The notes under the pieces: generated by a model
The model's input: only the letters and a program-made list of their open reading frames with translations
Told to the model about the DNA's origin: nothing
Databases searched by the model: none
Made by a program: the position numbers and the translations under genes
Shown here: positions 1 to 9,274 of the stretch, in pieces
Position numbering within the stretch: the stretch's first letter is position 1
How the letters are laid out: each line of letters opens with the position of its first letter
Origin: Nodosilinea sp. FACHB-141
GTDB lineage: Bacteria > Cyanobacteriota > Cyanobacteriia > Phormidesmidales > Phormidesmidaceae
Direction: 5' to 3'
Assembly: GCF_014696135.1 (NCBI RefSeq)
Contig: NZ_JACJPP010000025.1
Span: forward strand, 1-64,000
Length of the DNA: 64,000 nucleotides

Positions 1-51
1 GTCACTCAGCGCTGTCAGGTTCTGCTGAACCGCCCTAGGTTCATCCAAGGA

Positions 52-225
52 CTAACCGGCTTTCACTGGTGGATAGAGGCGCTTAACTATGCCTAAATAA
101 ACGGACTTGATATTAGCATCGTGGACAAGCTTTTTCCAGTCCCGCTTCAAATAAGCATTTTTATAAAAGGGATGCTTGTCAGGAAAGAAGCAGCAGCCGT
201 TGTTGCAGACCTTCTTGCATAGATC
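52..225 (-). other. Start-less open frame at window edge, possible gene remnant
   Basis: On the minus strand about 57 codons are open between an upstream TAG (near 228) and a TAG at 54-52. The predicted peptide has a cluster of four cysteines near its beginning (CKKVCNNGCC) followed by a basic, aromatic-rich tail ending in RLYPPVKAG. There is no ATG, GTG or TTG in a sensible position, so it looks like the 3' remnant of a longer gene rather than an intact one. I do not recognise the family, and chance cannot be excluded. Confidence 0.25.
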
Positions 226-253
226 CTAATGAATTGGGCAAAAACAAAAACCA

Positions 254-3200
254 TCAATCTTCTGAAAAAGCACCCAAATCAACGAGTGTTGACTTTTGTG
301 CCTTTGTTAAATTTCTTGCACCTGTGATATTCATACCCTCATATGGTCTAGGGGCTTTTAGAGTTTTTACACATTGTTTAGTTTGCAAATCCCATATCTT
401 AATCGTTTCATCTGCACCGCCACTAGCAAGTACTGAAGCATCTAAGTTGAAAGATACTGAATGCACTAAATTTGAATGGCCACGAAAAATGCTGATGCAT
501 TCCTTAGTTGATACATCCCACAGGCGTACAGTTCTATCGTTACTCGCGCTTGCTAGAAAACTACCATCTGGGCTAAAAGTTACTGAGTATATCCACCCTT
601 GATGTCCTCTTAAAACATCAAGACATTCCCCATTGAAGTTCCAAAGGCGTATTTCGTTATCACCGCTGGAGCTTGCTAGAACGTGCCTATTGGGACTGAA
701 AGCTACTGAATAAACTTCATTTCTATGGCCTTGTAGGGTTACTAAACACTCACCTGAGTTGACATTCCATAACTTCACTGTTGTATCACGACTACCACTA
801 GCAAGTATTTGGCCATTAGGACTAAAAGCTACTGAATAAACTTGCTCTTTATGATCTCGTAGAATTTTTAGGCATTCACCTGAGTTAATATTCCATATTC
901 GAACAGTTTTATCATCACTACCACTAGCTATAACGCTTTTTTCTGAACTAAAAGCTACTGAATATACCTGATCGGTGTGTCCTAGAAGCGTCCGTAGGCA
1001 CTTCCCCGAGCTAAATTGCCATAGTTTAACAGTCTTGTCCCAACTCCCAGTAGCCAAAGTCTGTCCATCAGGGGAAAAAGAAACGGATTGTACTCGCTCA
1101 GTATGTCCTGAAAGCAACCTACACTCCTCCGAGGTAATATCCCATATTCTAGTGACTTGATCATCGTCACCACTAGCTATCCTATTACCATCTAGGCTCC
1201 ATGCAACTGAACGAACCCATTTGCTGTAACCTCGCCATGTTGCTGTACATTTAACTTCTGTAGTATTCTTTCGCAATTCCCACAGCTTAACTGCCTTGTC
1301 AACACCAGCGCTAGCCAAAATTTTGCCTTTTGGACTGAAAGCTACTGACTGTATCCAACTGGTGTGACCTTGCAAAGTATTTAAGCATTGAATATTATGA
1401 ATGTCTCGAATATCCCATAGTTTAATAGTTTGATCTCCAGAGCCACTTGCCAATAGTTGTCCATCAGGGCTAATTGCAATCGAACGTATTTCACTTGTAT
1501 GCCCGTGGAGAGTTCTTACGCATTGAATATTTTGAATATGCTGGAAATCCCATAGCTTGATAACTACTTTAGAACTACTCACTAATACACAGCTATTAGG
1601 ACTAAATGCAATCGAACGTATTTCACCGATATGAGCATCAAGAGTTTCTACACATTGAATATTTTGAATATGCTGGAAATCCCATAGCTTGATGGTTTGA
1701 TCCCCAGAACCACTAGCCAGCAGTCGACCATTAGAATTGAAAGTAACTGAATTCACTCGTCCATGATGACTAGTTAGTGTAGATAATTCTTCTCCAGTAA
1801 AAGCGTCCCATATTCCAATTGTTCCATCACTATAACCACTAGCAAGAATTTTTCCATCAGGACTAAAAGCTATTGAATGCACTAAAACATTTGATTTCTC
1901 TAAAGTTTTAATTAATTGAAAATTTTCTGGATTCCATAGTTTTATACTTCCATCATAGCTACCACTAGCTAACATACGGTCATTTGGACTAAAAGCTACT
2001 GATCTAACTAACTTTCGATGCCCTTTGAAGGTATAAAGTTTCTGACTATTCGCTATTCGCCATAAGTTAACCTCGCCAGATTCATCTCCTATAACTAGTA
2101 AGTGACCATTAAAACTAAATGCTAATGAAAGAACAGGAGCCAAAGTAGCGGTAAAAATAGATTTATTCAAATCGGAATGAGAAAGATTGACCCTGTGCAA
2201 ATTAACATCCTTGAAAAATGCCTGCCAAATTGTTAAATTTGAAAGATCCAATCCGGTCAGGTCTCTTTGCAAAAATACGAGTAAATTAAGGACATTCCCA
2301 GCTCCATAATCTGACAAACTACTATGCTCCACGGGTAGACTTGGGTCAGTGCTTTCCCAAAAGCGAGAGGCAGTAATTTCATCAGCAATAGGACTAAGTA
2401 TTAATCGAATTTGTGCATCTCTGACAAAATCTTTCGTCGTGGCTTTGACAAGAGGAAATTTATTAAAAATCTCAAAGTTACCAGTTTTAATTTCTTCGCA
2501 AATTTGAATTACAAATCTGTTAATTACATATTCCATTACTACAGGCTGCTGCGTATAGGCCGCTCCACTCTTCTCAACTAGAGAACGTCGAAACAGAGTG
2601 ATCAGCGCTTCCATAAAGAAATTACGTCTAGTCCTAGCTGGAACAATATCATCTTGTAACTCCTCAATGGTCACTGGCTCTCTATCAATTGCCAACCAAT
2701 ACATGATTGATTTTTCTAAATTTGAAAGACGCTGAAATTGTTCGTCTAGTAGTTTGCGAATTTCATTAAAAGCTAGTGCTCCTTGCGTCAAAAACTCTGC
2801 GATGTCACCGCCAAAAATTTCCTCTATATAACTGGCAGCTACTTGTAATACCAGCGGATTTCCTCCATATAAATGATTTAATTCTTTGCTGTGTTCCTCG
2901 TTGCCTAATAAGTTGATACCTTTTGTCCTTAGGAGTTTTTGGGCATCGGCATCAGCTAGTCCTTGTATTCTCAAATATCGAACTAATAAATTTTCACCTT
3001 CTGAAGCATTGAGTTCTTCTAACTTTTCTCGAGTTGTTAAAATAAGACAGCTTTGATGAGAAGACTCAGCTATTCGTCTAAAAAACATCCCATATTCGTC
3101 ATACCCTTGTCGATAAATTCCTGATTGCCCACTCTCAAGAATTGCCTCGACGTTATCAACAATTAGCAAACAGCGGCGCTCCTGAAGATAGTGTAGTAGT

Positions 3201-4360
3201 CGAGTAGTACAAGCACTGTTTGCTGAAGGTAAGTTAGCTTCATTTTCCTGTTGATTCGAGACAAATTGAATTAGACTGATCAGTATATTCTTGAGGGGTG
3301 GAGCTTCCTTAAGCGATCTCCACACCACGCACTCAAAATTATTTTGAATTTGCTTACCTAACCTTTTAGCAAGACTAGTTTTGCCAATTCCACCCATTCC
3401 CAGTAAAGAGACGAGACGACAGTGGTCGTCCAAAATCCACTGCTCGAGAACAGCAAGTTCTTCAGTACGACCATACAAGATGGAATCATCTACCGATTCA
3501 TCCCAATCTATCAATGGAGATTTGCGGCGATCTGCTTCATTGAACTTTAAATTCAACGTTTGAAAAGCCGACTCTAATGATTTAGGTTGCTGGGATGGCT
3601 GAACTTGTAGCTTTGCCAGTAGCTCAAAAGCAAAGGCACTGGCATGACAAGAAGCTTTCTCCTGACGAACCTGCTCAGGCTCTTGACCTGATTCTGACGT
3701 GTGCGAGTTTTTATTCTCGATTAGGTCAGAAATACCTCGAATAACAATGGCTTTGATATTGGGATACGCAAATACTGCACTCAGAAAGCCAAAGCCTTCC
3801 ATCTCAACGGCAATCGCATCGTTATAGCTTGCTCTGACAAAGTTGAAAACATCTGATTCTTTCGAGGCGATAACCTTCGCTCCGGCAGCAATAGGAGCGA
3901 CAAACACACGAGGCTGTAAAGCTGGACTGCTAGATAGTCGCCTTAACCACTCGCCTTTTCTTGCCTCTGCTCTAGCCCGCTGCACTAATGCATGAGCTGA
4001 TTGTCCTAACGTAGGACGAGTGAAAAACTGCTCTCCGACTTTGCCAGACTCATAGCCGTAAACTTTTGTTGCTGCTACGACATCGCCGATCACAACGTCT
4101 TTGATCCCTCCAGCAATGCCCACAAAGAAAAGGATGTCCGGTTTGAAGTGGACGATCGCCCGTTCTGCTTCGACAGCTGCCCCTGCGTTCCCGGCTCCCA
4201 CTTCTGCAATCCCAACTTCCCATTCTTGACCATTCCCTAAAAATCGTCCGCGCTCGTAAATCGTCCCTTGAGGATGCGTTTCCTCCCGGAGATCTGTGAG
4301 ATGAGTACGGACAGCCGAATATTCAACGGGCAAAGCAGTTAGTATCACCGCGCAAGGCAT
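254..4360 (-). CDS. STAND protein: PNP-type nucleosidase, NB-ARC ATPase, WD40 repeats
   Basis: The predicted 1368-residue protein has three parts. Residues 1-250 form a nucleoside phosphorylase/MTAN-like domain, with the substrate-binding VEMEGFGF segment near 188 and the RGISDL segment carrying the usual catalytic Asp near 209. Residues 290-660 form an NB-ARC-type ATPase, with P-loop GMGGIGKTS near 320 and the LLIVDN Walker B segment further on. After a short pentapeptide-like linker (LTGLDLSNLTIWQAFF), 14 WD40 blades span about 735-1345, enough for two seven-bladed propellers. The tail RPYEGMNITG...LVDLGA is one I associate with cyanobacterial WD40 proteins. The ATG is preceded by AAGGA at 7-base spacing. 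Architecture suggests a STAND sensor that activates a nucleosidase effector. In other defence systems PNP effectors cleave ATP, but that activity is inferred here. Confidence 0.88.
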   Translation of the reverse strand: MPCAVILTALPVEYSAVRTHLTDLREETHPQGTIYERGRFLGNGQEWEVGIAEVGAGNAGAAVEAERAIVHFKPDILFFVGIAGGIKDVVIGDVVAATKVYGYESGKVGEQFFTRPTLGQSAHALVQRARAEARKGEWLRRLSSSPALQPRVFVAPIAAGAKVIASKESDVFNFVRASYNDAIAVEMEGFGFLSAVFAYPNIKAIVIRGISDLIENKNSHTSESGQEPEQVRQEKASCHASAFAFELLAKLQVQPSQQPKSLESAFQTLNLKFNEADRRKSPLIDWDESVDDSILYGRTEELAVLEQWILDDHCRLVSLLGMGGIGKTSLAKRLGKQIQNNFECVVWRSLKEAPPLKNILISLIQFVSNQQENEANLPSANSACTTRLLHYLQERRCLLIVDNVEAILESGQSGIYRQGYDEYGMFFRRIAESSHQSCLILTTREKLEELNASEGENLLVRYLRIQGLADADAQKLLRTKGINLLGNEEHSKELNHLYGGNPLVLQVAASYIEEIFGGDIAEFLTQGALAFNEIRKLLDEQFQRLSNLEKSIMYWLAIDREPVTIEELQDDIVPARTRRNFFMEALITLFRRSLVEKSGAAYTQQPVVMEYVINRFVIQICEEIKTGNFEIFNKFPLVKATTKDFVRDAQIRLILSPIADEITASRFWESTDPSLPVEHSSLSDYGAGNVLNLLVFLQRDLTGLDLSNLTIWQAFFKDVNLHRVNLSHSDLNKSIFTATLAPVLSLAFSFNGHLLVIGDESGEVNLWRIANSQKLYTFKGHRKLVRSVAFSPNDRMLASGSYDGSIKLWNPENFQLIKTLEKSNVLVHSIAFSPDGKILASGYSDGTIGIWDAFTGEELSTLTSHHGRVNSVTFNSNGRLLASGSGDQTIKLWDFQHIQNIQCVETLDAHIGEIRSIAFSPNSCVLVSSSKVVIKLWDFQHIQNIQCVRTLHGHTSEIRSIAISPDGQLLASGSGDQTIKLWDIRDIHNIQCLNTLQGHTSWIQSVAFSPKGKILASAGVDKAVKLWELRKNTTEVKCTATWRGYSKWVRSVAWSLDGNRIASGDDDQVTRIWDITSEECRLLSGHTERVQSVSFSPDGQTLATGSWDKTVKLWQFSSGKCLRTLLGHTDQVYSVAFSSEKSVIASGSDDKTVRIWNINSGECLKILRDHKEQVYSVAFSPNGQILASGSRDTTVKLWNVNSGECLVTLQGHRNEVYSVAFSPNRHVLASSSGDNEIRLWNFNGECLDVLRGHQGWIYSVTFSPDGSFLASASNDRTVRLWDVSTKECISIFRGHSNLVHSVSFNLDASVLASGGADETIKIWDLQTKQCVKTLKAPRPYEGMNITGARNLTKAQKSTLVDLGAFSED

Positions 4361-4507
4361 AGGCTAATCCTTCGGGTAACCTGAATACCCACTATTTTGG
4401 CTGTTCAATCTCGAATTGCCCATGGTTTAGAGAATTTCTTTGGTTTGTTGGGGGATAGCTCCTCATCAGCCACAATAGAGGCAGCGTTTGACGAACTGGG
4501 AGTAGCC

Positions 4508-5059
4508 ATGAGCGATAAGGATCAATTTCTTGAAGTGTTGCTTGCCGAATATGACAAGTTGAAGTCTGAACAGGCTCAACGCATTGGCTTTCGGGACAAT
4601 CTGCTCTATGTGACGCTGGGCTTGTTTGCCACAATTATCTCGTTTGCAGTTTCTAATGCGAGCAACTACTATGCCTTACTGGTGGTGCCTTGGGTTTGCC
4701 TGATTCTAGGTTGGACCTATGTGGTTAACGATGAAAAGATTTCGGCGATCGGCAGGTACATTCGCTACAAACTGGTTGACAAGGTGAAGGAACATACGGA
4801 CTACGCCGACCTGGAAACACTTTTCGGCTGGGAGATTGCTCACCGGGATGACAAACACCGCAAGCGCCGTAAGATTCAGCAGTTGATTGTGGATGAAATT
4901 ACGTTTGTCGCTTCGGGGTTGATTGCTCTGGGGGCGTTCTGGTTTCTGGTTCCCAACTCACCGATCGGAGTAACGATTCTCTCCTGGATAGAGCTTCTGC
5001 TTCTCATTGTGTTGGGGATTGAGACTTACATTTATGCCGACCTGGGGAAAGGTCGTTAA
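4508..5059 (+). CDS. Small multi-pass membrane protein beside STAND gene
   Basis: The 183-residue protein starts with an acidic/basic helix (about residues 5-30, with the stretch LKSEQAQRIGFRDNLL). Hydrophobic segments follow near 32-48, 52-70, 130-148 and 155-175, so four membrane spans are likely, with a charged loop of about 60 residues between the pairs. I chose the ATG at 4508 because GGGAG lies 5 bases upstream; the frame stays open to a TTG at 4397, which would add 37 residues. The gene is divergent from the PNP-NB-ARC-WD40 gene and shares its upstream region. Its function is unknown. The position suggests a membrane partner or effector of that system, resembling the small membrane effectors seen in conflict loci, but I cannot assign a named family. 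Confidence 0.7.
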   Translation: MSDKDQFLEVLLAEYDKLKSEQAQRIGFRDNLLYVTLGLFATIISFAVSNASNYYALLVVPWVCLILGWTYVVNDEKISAIGRYIRYKLVDKVKEHTDYADLETLFGWEIAHRDDKHRKRRKIQQLIVDEITFVASGLIALGAFWFLVPNSPIGVTILSWIELLLLIVLGIETYIYADLGKGR

Positions 5060-5104
5060 CGTTTAATTCAGGTGTAGCACTTTATAGTACAAGGGGGTGC
5101 TGTT

Positions 5105-5476
5105 ATGGCAAAAGTAAGCCGGGATGAGGAGCGTGAAGAGCGCATCACGATGGAAATTGTGGTGGATGCCTATGGACCGGAAGAGCAGGCAATGGGCTAG
5201 TACTACTACTTGCAGGACGCGATGCAGTTTCCCTTCACAGCAATATGTATCAGTAAGCGACGCATCTCTCCTTTAAAAGAAGGCGAAACTGTAGAAGTTG
5301 TGGGCATGGCACCGGAGGATGAGTGCGAGCAGGAGATGTTTGTGGAGATTGAGTTGGAGGGTGATACTTTGGCAGTGCCATTGATCCAGATTGAGGCAAC
5401 TGAGGCAGATGAGGAGACGCAGCAGGCGATCGCTGACTAGTATTGCTGGATCAATCAGGGCTATGAGTGTGGGTAG
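5105..5476 (+). pseudogene. ccbP: CcbP-type calcium-binding protein gene with two in-frame amber codons
   Basis: The frame from ATG 5105 (preceded by AAGGGGG) encodes a close match to the small acidic cyanobacterial calcium-binding protein family typified by CcbP. It begins MAKVSRDEEREERITMEIVV and continues with the conserved blocks YYYLQDAMQFPFTA, ISPLKEGETVEVVGMAPED and ADEETQQAIAD. It is interrupted by TAG at codon 32 and TAG at codon 112, both where family members have tryptophan (AMGWYYYL and ADWHYW). Both are single TGG-to-TAG changes. The frame then runs to its natural end at TAG 5474-5476. Intact relatives sequester calcium. Here the gene is most simply a pseudogene; amber readthrough is the alternative. 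Family recognition is from memory of conserved blocks. Confidence 0.7.
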
Positions 5477-5553
5477 GGTCTAGTGCTCGATCGCCTCACT
5501 ATCGTCAGCATTTTGCCCGAATCTACAACCTGATGTAAGGGGTACTTCCAGCA

Positions 5554-5779
5554 CTAAATGCCGTGTTCATCCAGATAAGCTTTGATTCCCGTCTCCAGAT
5601 CCTGGAGTGCTGCTTCTATGCTGAGGTAGCTGTCCTCACCCTCGTAAACAGTGCCGCCAAAATCGTATGCTCGGACAAACGATGAAATCATCTCATGCTG
5701 CCCAATTTCGATCCAGGCAATTTTCAACAAAGCGATAGATAGTTGGGTATTCTTCCTCAAAGATTTTGAGTTTTGGCAT
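5554..5779 (-). pseudogene. Small cyanobacterial conserved protein, frameshifted
   Basis: An ATG at 5779 opens a frame reading MPKLKIFEEEYPTIYRFVE and then running into a stop. A second frame, shifted by one base around 5720-5735 (in the stretch GTTGAAAATTGCC), continues with AWIEIGQHEMISSFVRAYD, a GGTVYEG segment and a SIEAALQDLETGIKAYL helix to a stop at 5554. Joined, the pieces give a protein of about 75 residues that resembles a small conserved cyanobacterial family with a WIEIG...SFVRA...GG.V.EG pattern. A single indel explains the break, so this is a probable pseudogene or a sequencing error. The function of the family is unknown to me. Confidence 0.55.
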
Positions 5780-5863
5780 CAACACTAACCTGTACAAATG
5801 GCTCTTACTAATACGAATAGCTCTTATTATGTCAAACCGCTTCAGACACCCTCAGCCGGCACA

Positions 5864-8800
5864 TCACTGATTATGAATCTCGCCGATATACGCTGTGCCT
5901 CCTTCAATTTTAGTTTGCCAGCCTTTTGCATTATCGTAATTGTTTTGAACCATCATTGTATTGTCCTTCAATTTCTCTGCATAGATTTCCTGCGAGATAT
6001 GCTGAATCTCTGCTGCAAATTCTGTATCATCGTTCATCATTGTCTCTAAATAAGTAGCTAAATTATCCAGCTCAGTCTTTGAACCTTGCTCAGCAGAGAT
6101 TAGAGCAGACTCTTGCTTTTGATTACCTTGTATTTTTTCTCGGATACTTCTGTAGAGTTCGTCAATCTTTAAGAGTCCTGCTTTCGTAAACTTCTCTTGT
6201 AGATTGTGTGAATTAGAGTCACTGAACCGAGCGAGTGCAACAGTCAAAATCGTATTAGCAGTTAGTGTTGAGATAGTTGGAGTAGTTGCAATTTGACTTG
6301 ACAAAGAGCTATCACTTATTTTAGCAGCCTTTACTTCTTCAGTATCACTATATCGTCCCTGTACCTGATAAAGTTTGGTCAGATTATTGAGTGTAGCCAG
6401 AACCTCTGGATGGTTTTCACCGAGAGCAGCTTGCCTAATTACCAATGCCTTTCGATAAAGCTCCTCTGCATCCTCGTAACGATTTTGTACCGAATACAAT
6501 CCTGCCAAGTTATTAAGACTGGTTGCTACAGCAGGATGATTTTCACCTAACATTCCTTGCCAAATTCGTAGTGCTTCTCTGTAGAGAGCTTCCGCATCAC
6601 TATAGCGTTCTAATGAGTAGTAAAGGTTTGCCAAGTTGTTTAGACTGGCTGCAACATCTGGATGCAGTTCACCCAACAATGACTTACGCAGTTGCAAAGC
6701 CTGAAGATAGAGAGGCTCTGCATCCGCATAACGTCTTTGAGCACGATATAGCTCTGCTAAATTGTTGAGTCCAGCTGCATTAGATGGATGCCCCTCACCT
6801 AAATACGATCTGACAAGGTCTAAAGCCTGAAGATAGAGAGGCTCTGCTTCTGCATAACGTCCTTGGGCACAATAGAGCTCTGCTAAGTTGTTGAGACTAG
6901 CCGCAAAGTCTAGGTGTTGTTCACCTAGAAGCACCCGTCTCAGCTGCAAAGCCTGAACATACAAAGGCTCCGCTTCTGCATAACGTCCTTGTGAAACATA
7001 AAGATATGCTAAGTTATTGAGGCTGGTTGCTATGCTTGGATGCTGCTCACCTAGAAGCACCCGTCTCAGCTGCAAAGCCTGAAGATACAAAGGCTCCGCT
7101 TCTGCATAACGTCCTTGTGAAACATATAGTCCTGCTAAGTTATTAAAGCTGGTTGCTATGCTTGGATGCTGCTCACCTAGAAGTGCCCGTCTCAGCTGCA
7201 AAGCCTGAACGTACAAAGGCTCCGCTTCTGCATAACGTCCTTGAGCTTCATACAACGCAGCTAAATTATTTATGCTAGCTGCAATGTCTGGATGCTGTCC
7301 GTCTAGAAGTAGCCGTCTTAGTTCTAATGCCTGTAAATATAGCGGTTCCGCTTCTGCATAGCGTCCTTGAGCACGGTAAACTTCTGCTAAATTGCTAAGA
7401 CTAGTCGCTACATCACGATGTTGTCTCCCCCACAGAGACTGCATCAGGTTTAATGACTGTAAATAATATGTTTCTGCTTCTGCATAGCGTCCCTGAGACT
7501 GATAAAGTGCTGCAAGGTTATTCAAGCTAGCTGCTACTGTTGGGTGCTTCTCGCCAAGGCGAGTTCGAGTTGCATTTAGGCATTCCTGTAACCAAGGTTC
7601 TGCTTCAGCAAACAGCCCCTGTTCCTCGTAAAAGCGGGCAATACCAAGAAATGCCCAAATCAAATCTTCATCAGATAAAGTAGGTGCTAGTTGTGTAGTA
7701 ACAACTTGTAGGTGTGGAACAATAACTGTAAGAGACTCAATTTCTGCTCTCGTCAAGACTTGAGAAATTTGTCTTACTTGCTCTGCCATTACTTGGCAGA
7801 ATTGTCGCTTGTATTGCTCAACTTCTGCTTCAGGCGCTTGACTCAGCCTAGTATTGAAGAATTCTCGAGTTAGGGGGTGTAGCTGGTAGATATCTGATTC
7901 AACACGTTGTAGCAAATGAAGATTCAATAGCTGTTTATCTCGTAGGTCTTCAAGTTCCTCTTCGTCCCACTCAGGCAAGCAAAGTTCAACTAATTTCCAT
8001 GGAATTGGAGCCAAGGCAAATAAACCCAATAGTCTCGCAAGGTTTTGCGCCGATGTTTCTAATTCCTCCCAACTTAACTCAAAAGCTGCCTTGATTCCGA
8101 GTGATGCTGTCATATCTATCTCGGATTGACTAACGGCCAAAGCATCCAAACGTTTATTTTCCAGCCGTTGCAGCATTACTGCTAAAGACAGATCTGGCTT
8201 TCTTGTCAAATAACTTCCTACTAGTTCTAATGCCAACGGGAGATTTCCGAGCCATTGAGATAATGCAATTGCATCAGAAAATTGTTGTTCAGTTCGCTCA
8301 CTTCCCAGAAAAGAGCGTAGTAATTCTAAGGTTTCAGCCTGAGTTAGTACTTCCAATGATAACGTTTCAACTGGTGGGCTAAGTCTTAAACGTGTTGTCA
8401 GCAAAACCTTAAATCGTGGCTCTGCTGGAGGTAAGTACAGTTGAATACTCTTATAATCTTGTACGTCGTCTAAGATTATAAGCACATTTCCTGCGTCCCA
8501 ATTCTGCCAACAGAAAGCAACCGTCTCATTTAAGTTCAGATCATCAGGTGGATTTAAGTTCAGCCGAGTTTTAGCAAAGGAGACAATTTGAATTCCTATG
8601 TCTTCACGTGCTTTTATCCAGCATATTCCACCAGAATATGTAGCAATTTGACAGTGGGACGAAGCATACTGCAACGCTAGTTCTGTTTTGCCTATGCCAC
8701 CCATGCCCTCAATTCCCACAATCGCTACTTGATTATCTTGCTGAAGTTTTTTGTTCAGTATTGCTAACTCAGCCTCACGGCCTATGAAAACTGATACTCC

Positions 8801-9274
8801 AGAGCGAGGAAGGTTGTGAGGAACTGAGACATCTGTTTCAGTGGGTAAAACTTCTAGCCTGGGAGTAGAAATTTCGTAATCAATCGAAAATGGTATCGAA
8901 GCGAACTCATTAACTGATTTGTGAAGTCGAATATCGCTGAGTCTTACGCTTCTGATTAATACTCCCCACTTGTTGATCAGCGTAATTTTTATCTTTGCTC
9001 CATCTTCTATGTTCGCTGCCGTCATCAAAAATCTTGCTTCGCCATAACTTCCGCCAAAGCGATGCAAAACAACAACAGGTTCTCCAACAGGTTTACTAGT
9101 AAATATTTCACTGTCCACTGTGCAGTAAATTGGATATTCTTCTTCGTCGTACTGCCACTCAAAGCCCTCTTCTGGTTGTAGGTCGACCGTCATCAAATAG
9201 GTTTTCCCAACCTGTACTTCACGAGGATATTTAATAATGGGCTTAACTGCGATCGACCTCGATATATCAGTCAT
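5864..9274 (-). CDS. NB-ARC ATPase with N-terminal beta domain and TPR array
   Basis: The 1136-residue protein has an N-terminal beta-rich domain (about 10-115, with YPREVQVGKTYLMTVDLQPE and VVLHRFGGSYGEARFL) that I associate with cyanobacterial NB-ARC/CHAT proteins. An NB-ARC ATPase follows (about 165-480): P-loop GMGGIGKTELAL near 191, a LIILDD Walker B and a GNLPLALELVGSYL segment. Ten 42-residue kinesin-light-chain-type TPRs span about 555-975. A C-terminal helical region ends in the motif NNYDNAKGWQTKIEGGTAY. The start is the ATG at 9274, with GGAGG 8 bases upstream; it overlaps the stop of the preceding PNP-CHAT gene, so the two are translationally coupled. It is a likely STAND sensor whose TPRs bind the trigger. 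The effector may be the coupled PNP protein. Confidence 0.87.
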   Translation of the reverse strand: MTDISRSIAVKPIIKYPREVQVGKTYLMTVDLQPEEGFEWQYDEEEYPIYCTVDSEIFTSKPVGEPVVVLHRFGGSYGEARFLMTAANIEDGAKIKITLINKWGVLIRSVRLSDIRLHKSVNEFASIPFSIDYEISTPRLEVLPTETDVSVPHNLPRSGVSVFIGREAELAILNKKLQQDNQVAIVGIEGMGGIGKTELALQYASSHCQIATYSGGICWIKAREDIGIQIVSFAKTRLNLNPPDDLNLNETVAFCWQNWDAGNVLIILDDVQDYKSIQLYLPPAEPRFKVLLTTRLRLSPPVETLSLEVLTQAETLELLRSFLGSERTEQQFSDAIALSQWLGNLPLALELVGSYLTRKPDLSLAVMLQRLENKRLDALAVSQSEIDMTASLGIKAAFELSWEELETSAQNLARLLGLFALAPIPWKLVELCLPEWDEEELEDLRDKQLLNLHLLQRVESDIYQLHPLTREFFNTRLSQAPEAEVEQYKRQFCQVMAEQVRQISQVLTRAEIESLTVIVPHLQVVTTQLAPTLSDEDLIWAFLGIARFYEEQGLFAEAEPWLQECLNATRTRLGEKHPTVAASLNNLAALYQSQGRYAEAETYYLQSLNLMQSLWGRQHRDVATSLSNLAEVYRAQGRYAEAEPLYLQALELRRLLLDGQHPDIAASINNLAALYEAQGRYAEAEPLYVQALQLRRALLGEQHPSIATSFNNLAGLYVSQGRYAEAEPLYLQALQLRRVLLGEQHPSIATSLNNLAYLYVSQGRYAEAEPLYVQALQLRRVLLGEQHLDFAASLNNLAELYCAQGRYAEAEPLYLQALDLVRSYLGEGHPSNAAGLNNLAELYRAQRRYADAEPLYLQALQLRKSLLGELHPDVAASLNNLANLYYSLERYSDAEALYREALRIWQGMLGENHPAVATSLNNLAGLYSVQNRYEDAEELYRKALVIRQAALGENHPEVLATLNNLTKLYQVQGRYSDTEEVKAAKISDSSLSSQIATTPTISTLTANTILTVALARFSDSNSHNLQEKFTKAGLLKIDELYRSIREKIQGNQKQESALISAEQGSKTELDNLATYLETMMNDDTEFAAEIQHISQEIYAEKLKDNTMMVQNNYDNAKGWQTKIEGGTAYIGEIHNQ
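6350..7610 (-). repeat. Ten 126-bp tandem repeats encoding TPRs
   Basis: The TPR part of the NB-ARC gene is a DNA-level tandem repeat of 126 bp. The units between about 6930 and 7300 are nearly identical, sharing long runs such as ctccgcttctgcataacgtc and ggatgctgctcacctagaag, while the outer units have diverged. This is protein-coding, not a CRISPR: the spacing matches the 42-residue TPR period and there are no unique spacers. The gradient of identity suggests recent internal duplication or gene conversion in the middle of the array. Confidence 0.85.

Noticed and set aside
5210..5440. Separate 76-residue gene
   Set aside because: It is the middle part of the CcbP-type frame between two amber codons, without its own ribosome site.
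6350..7610. Regular repeats that could be taken for a CRISPR array
   Set aside because: The 126-bp period matches 42-residue TPR units in an intact reading frame, and there are no unique spacers between short repeats.
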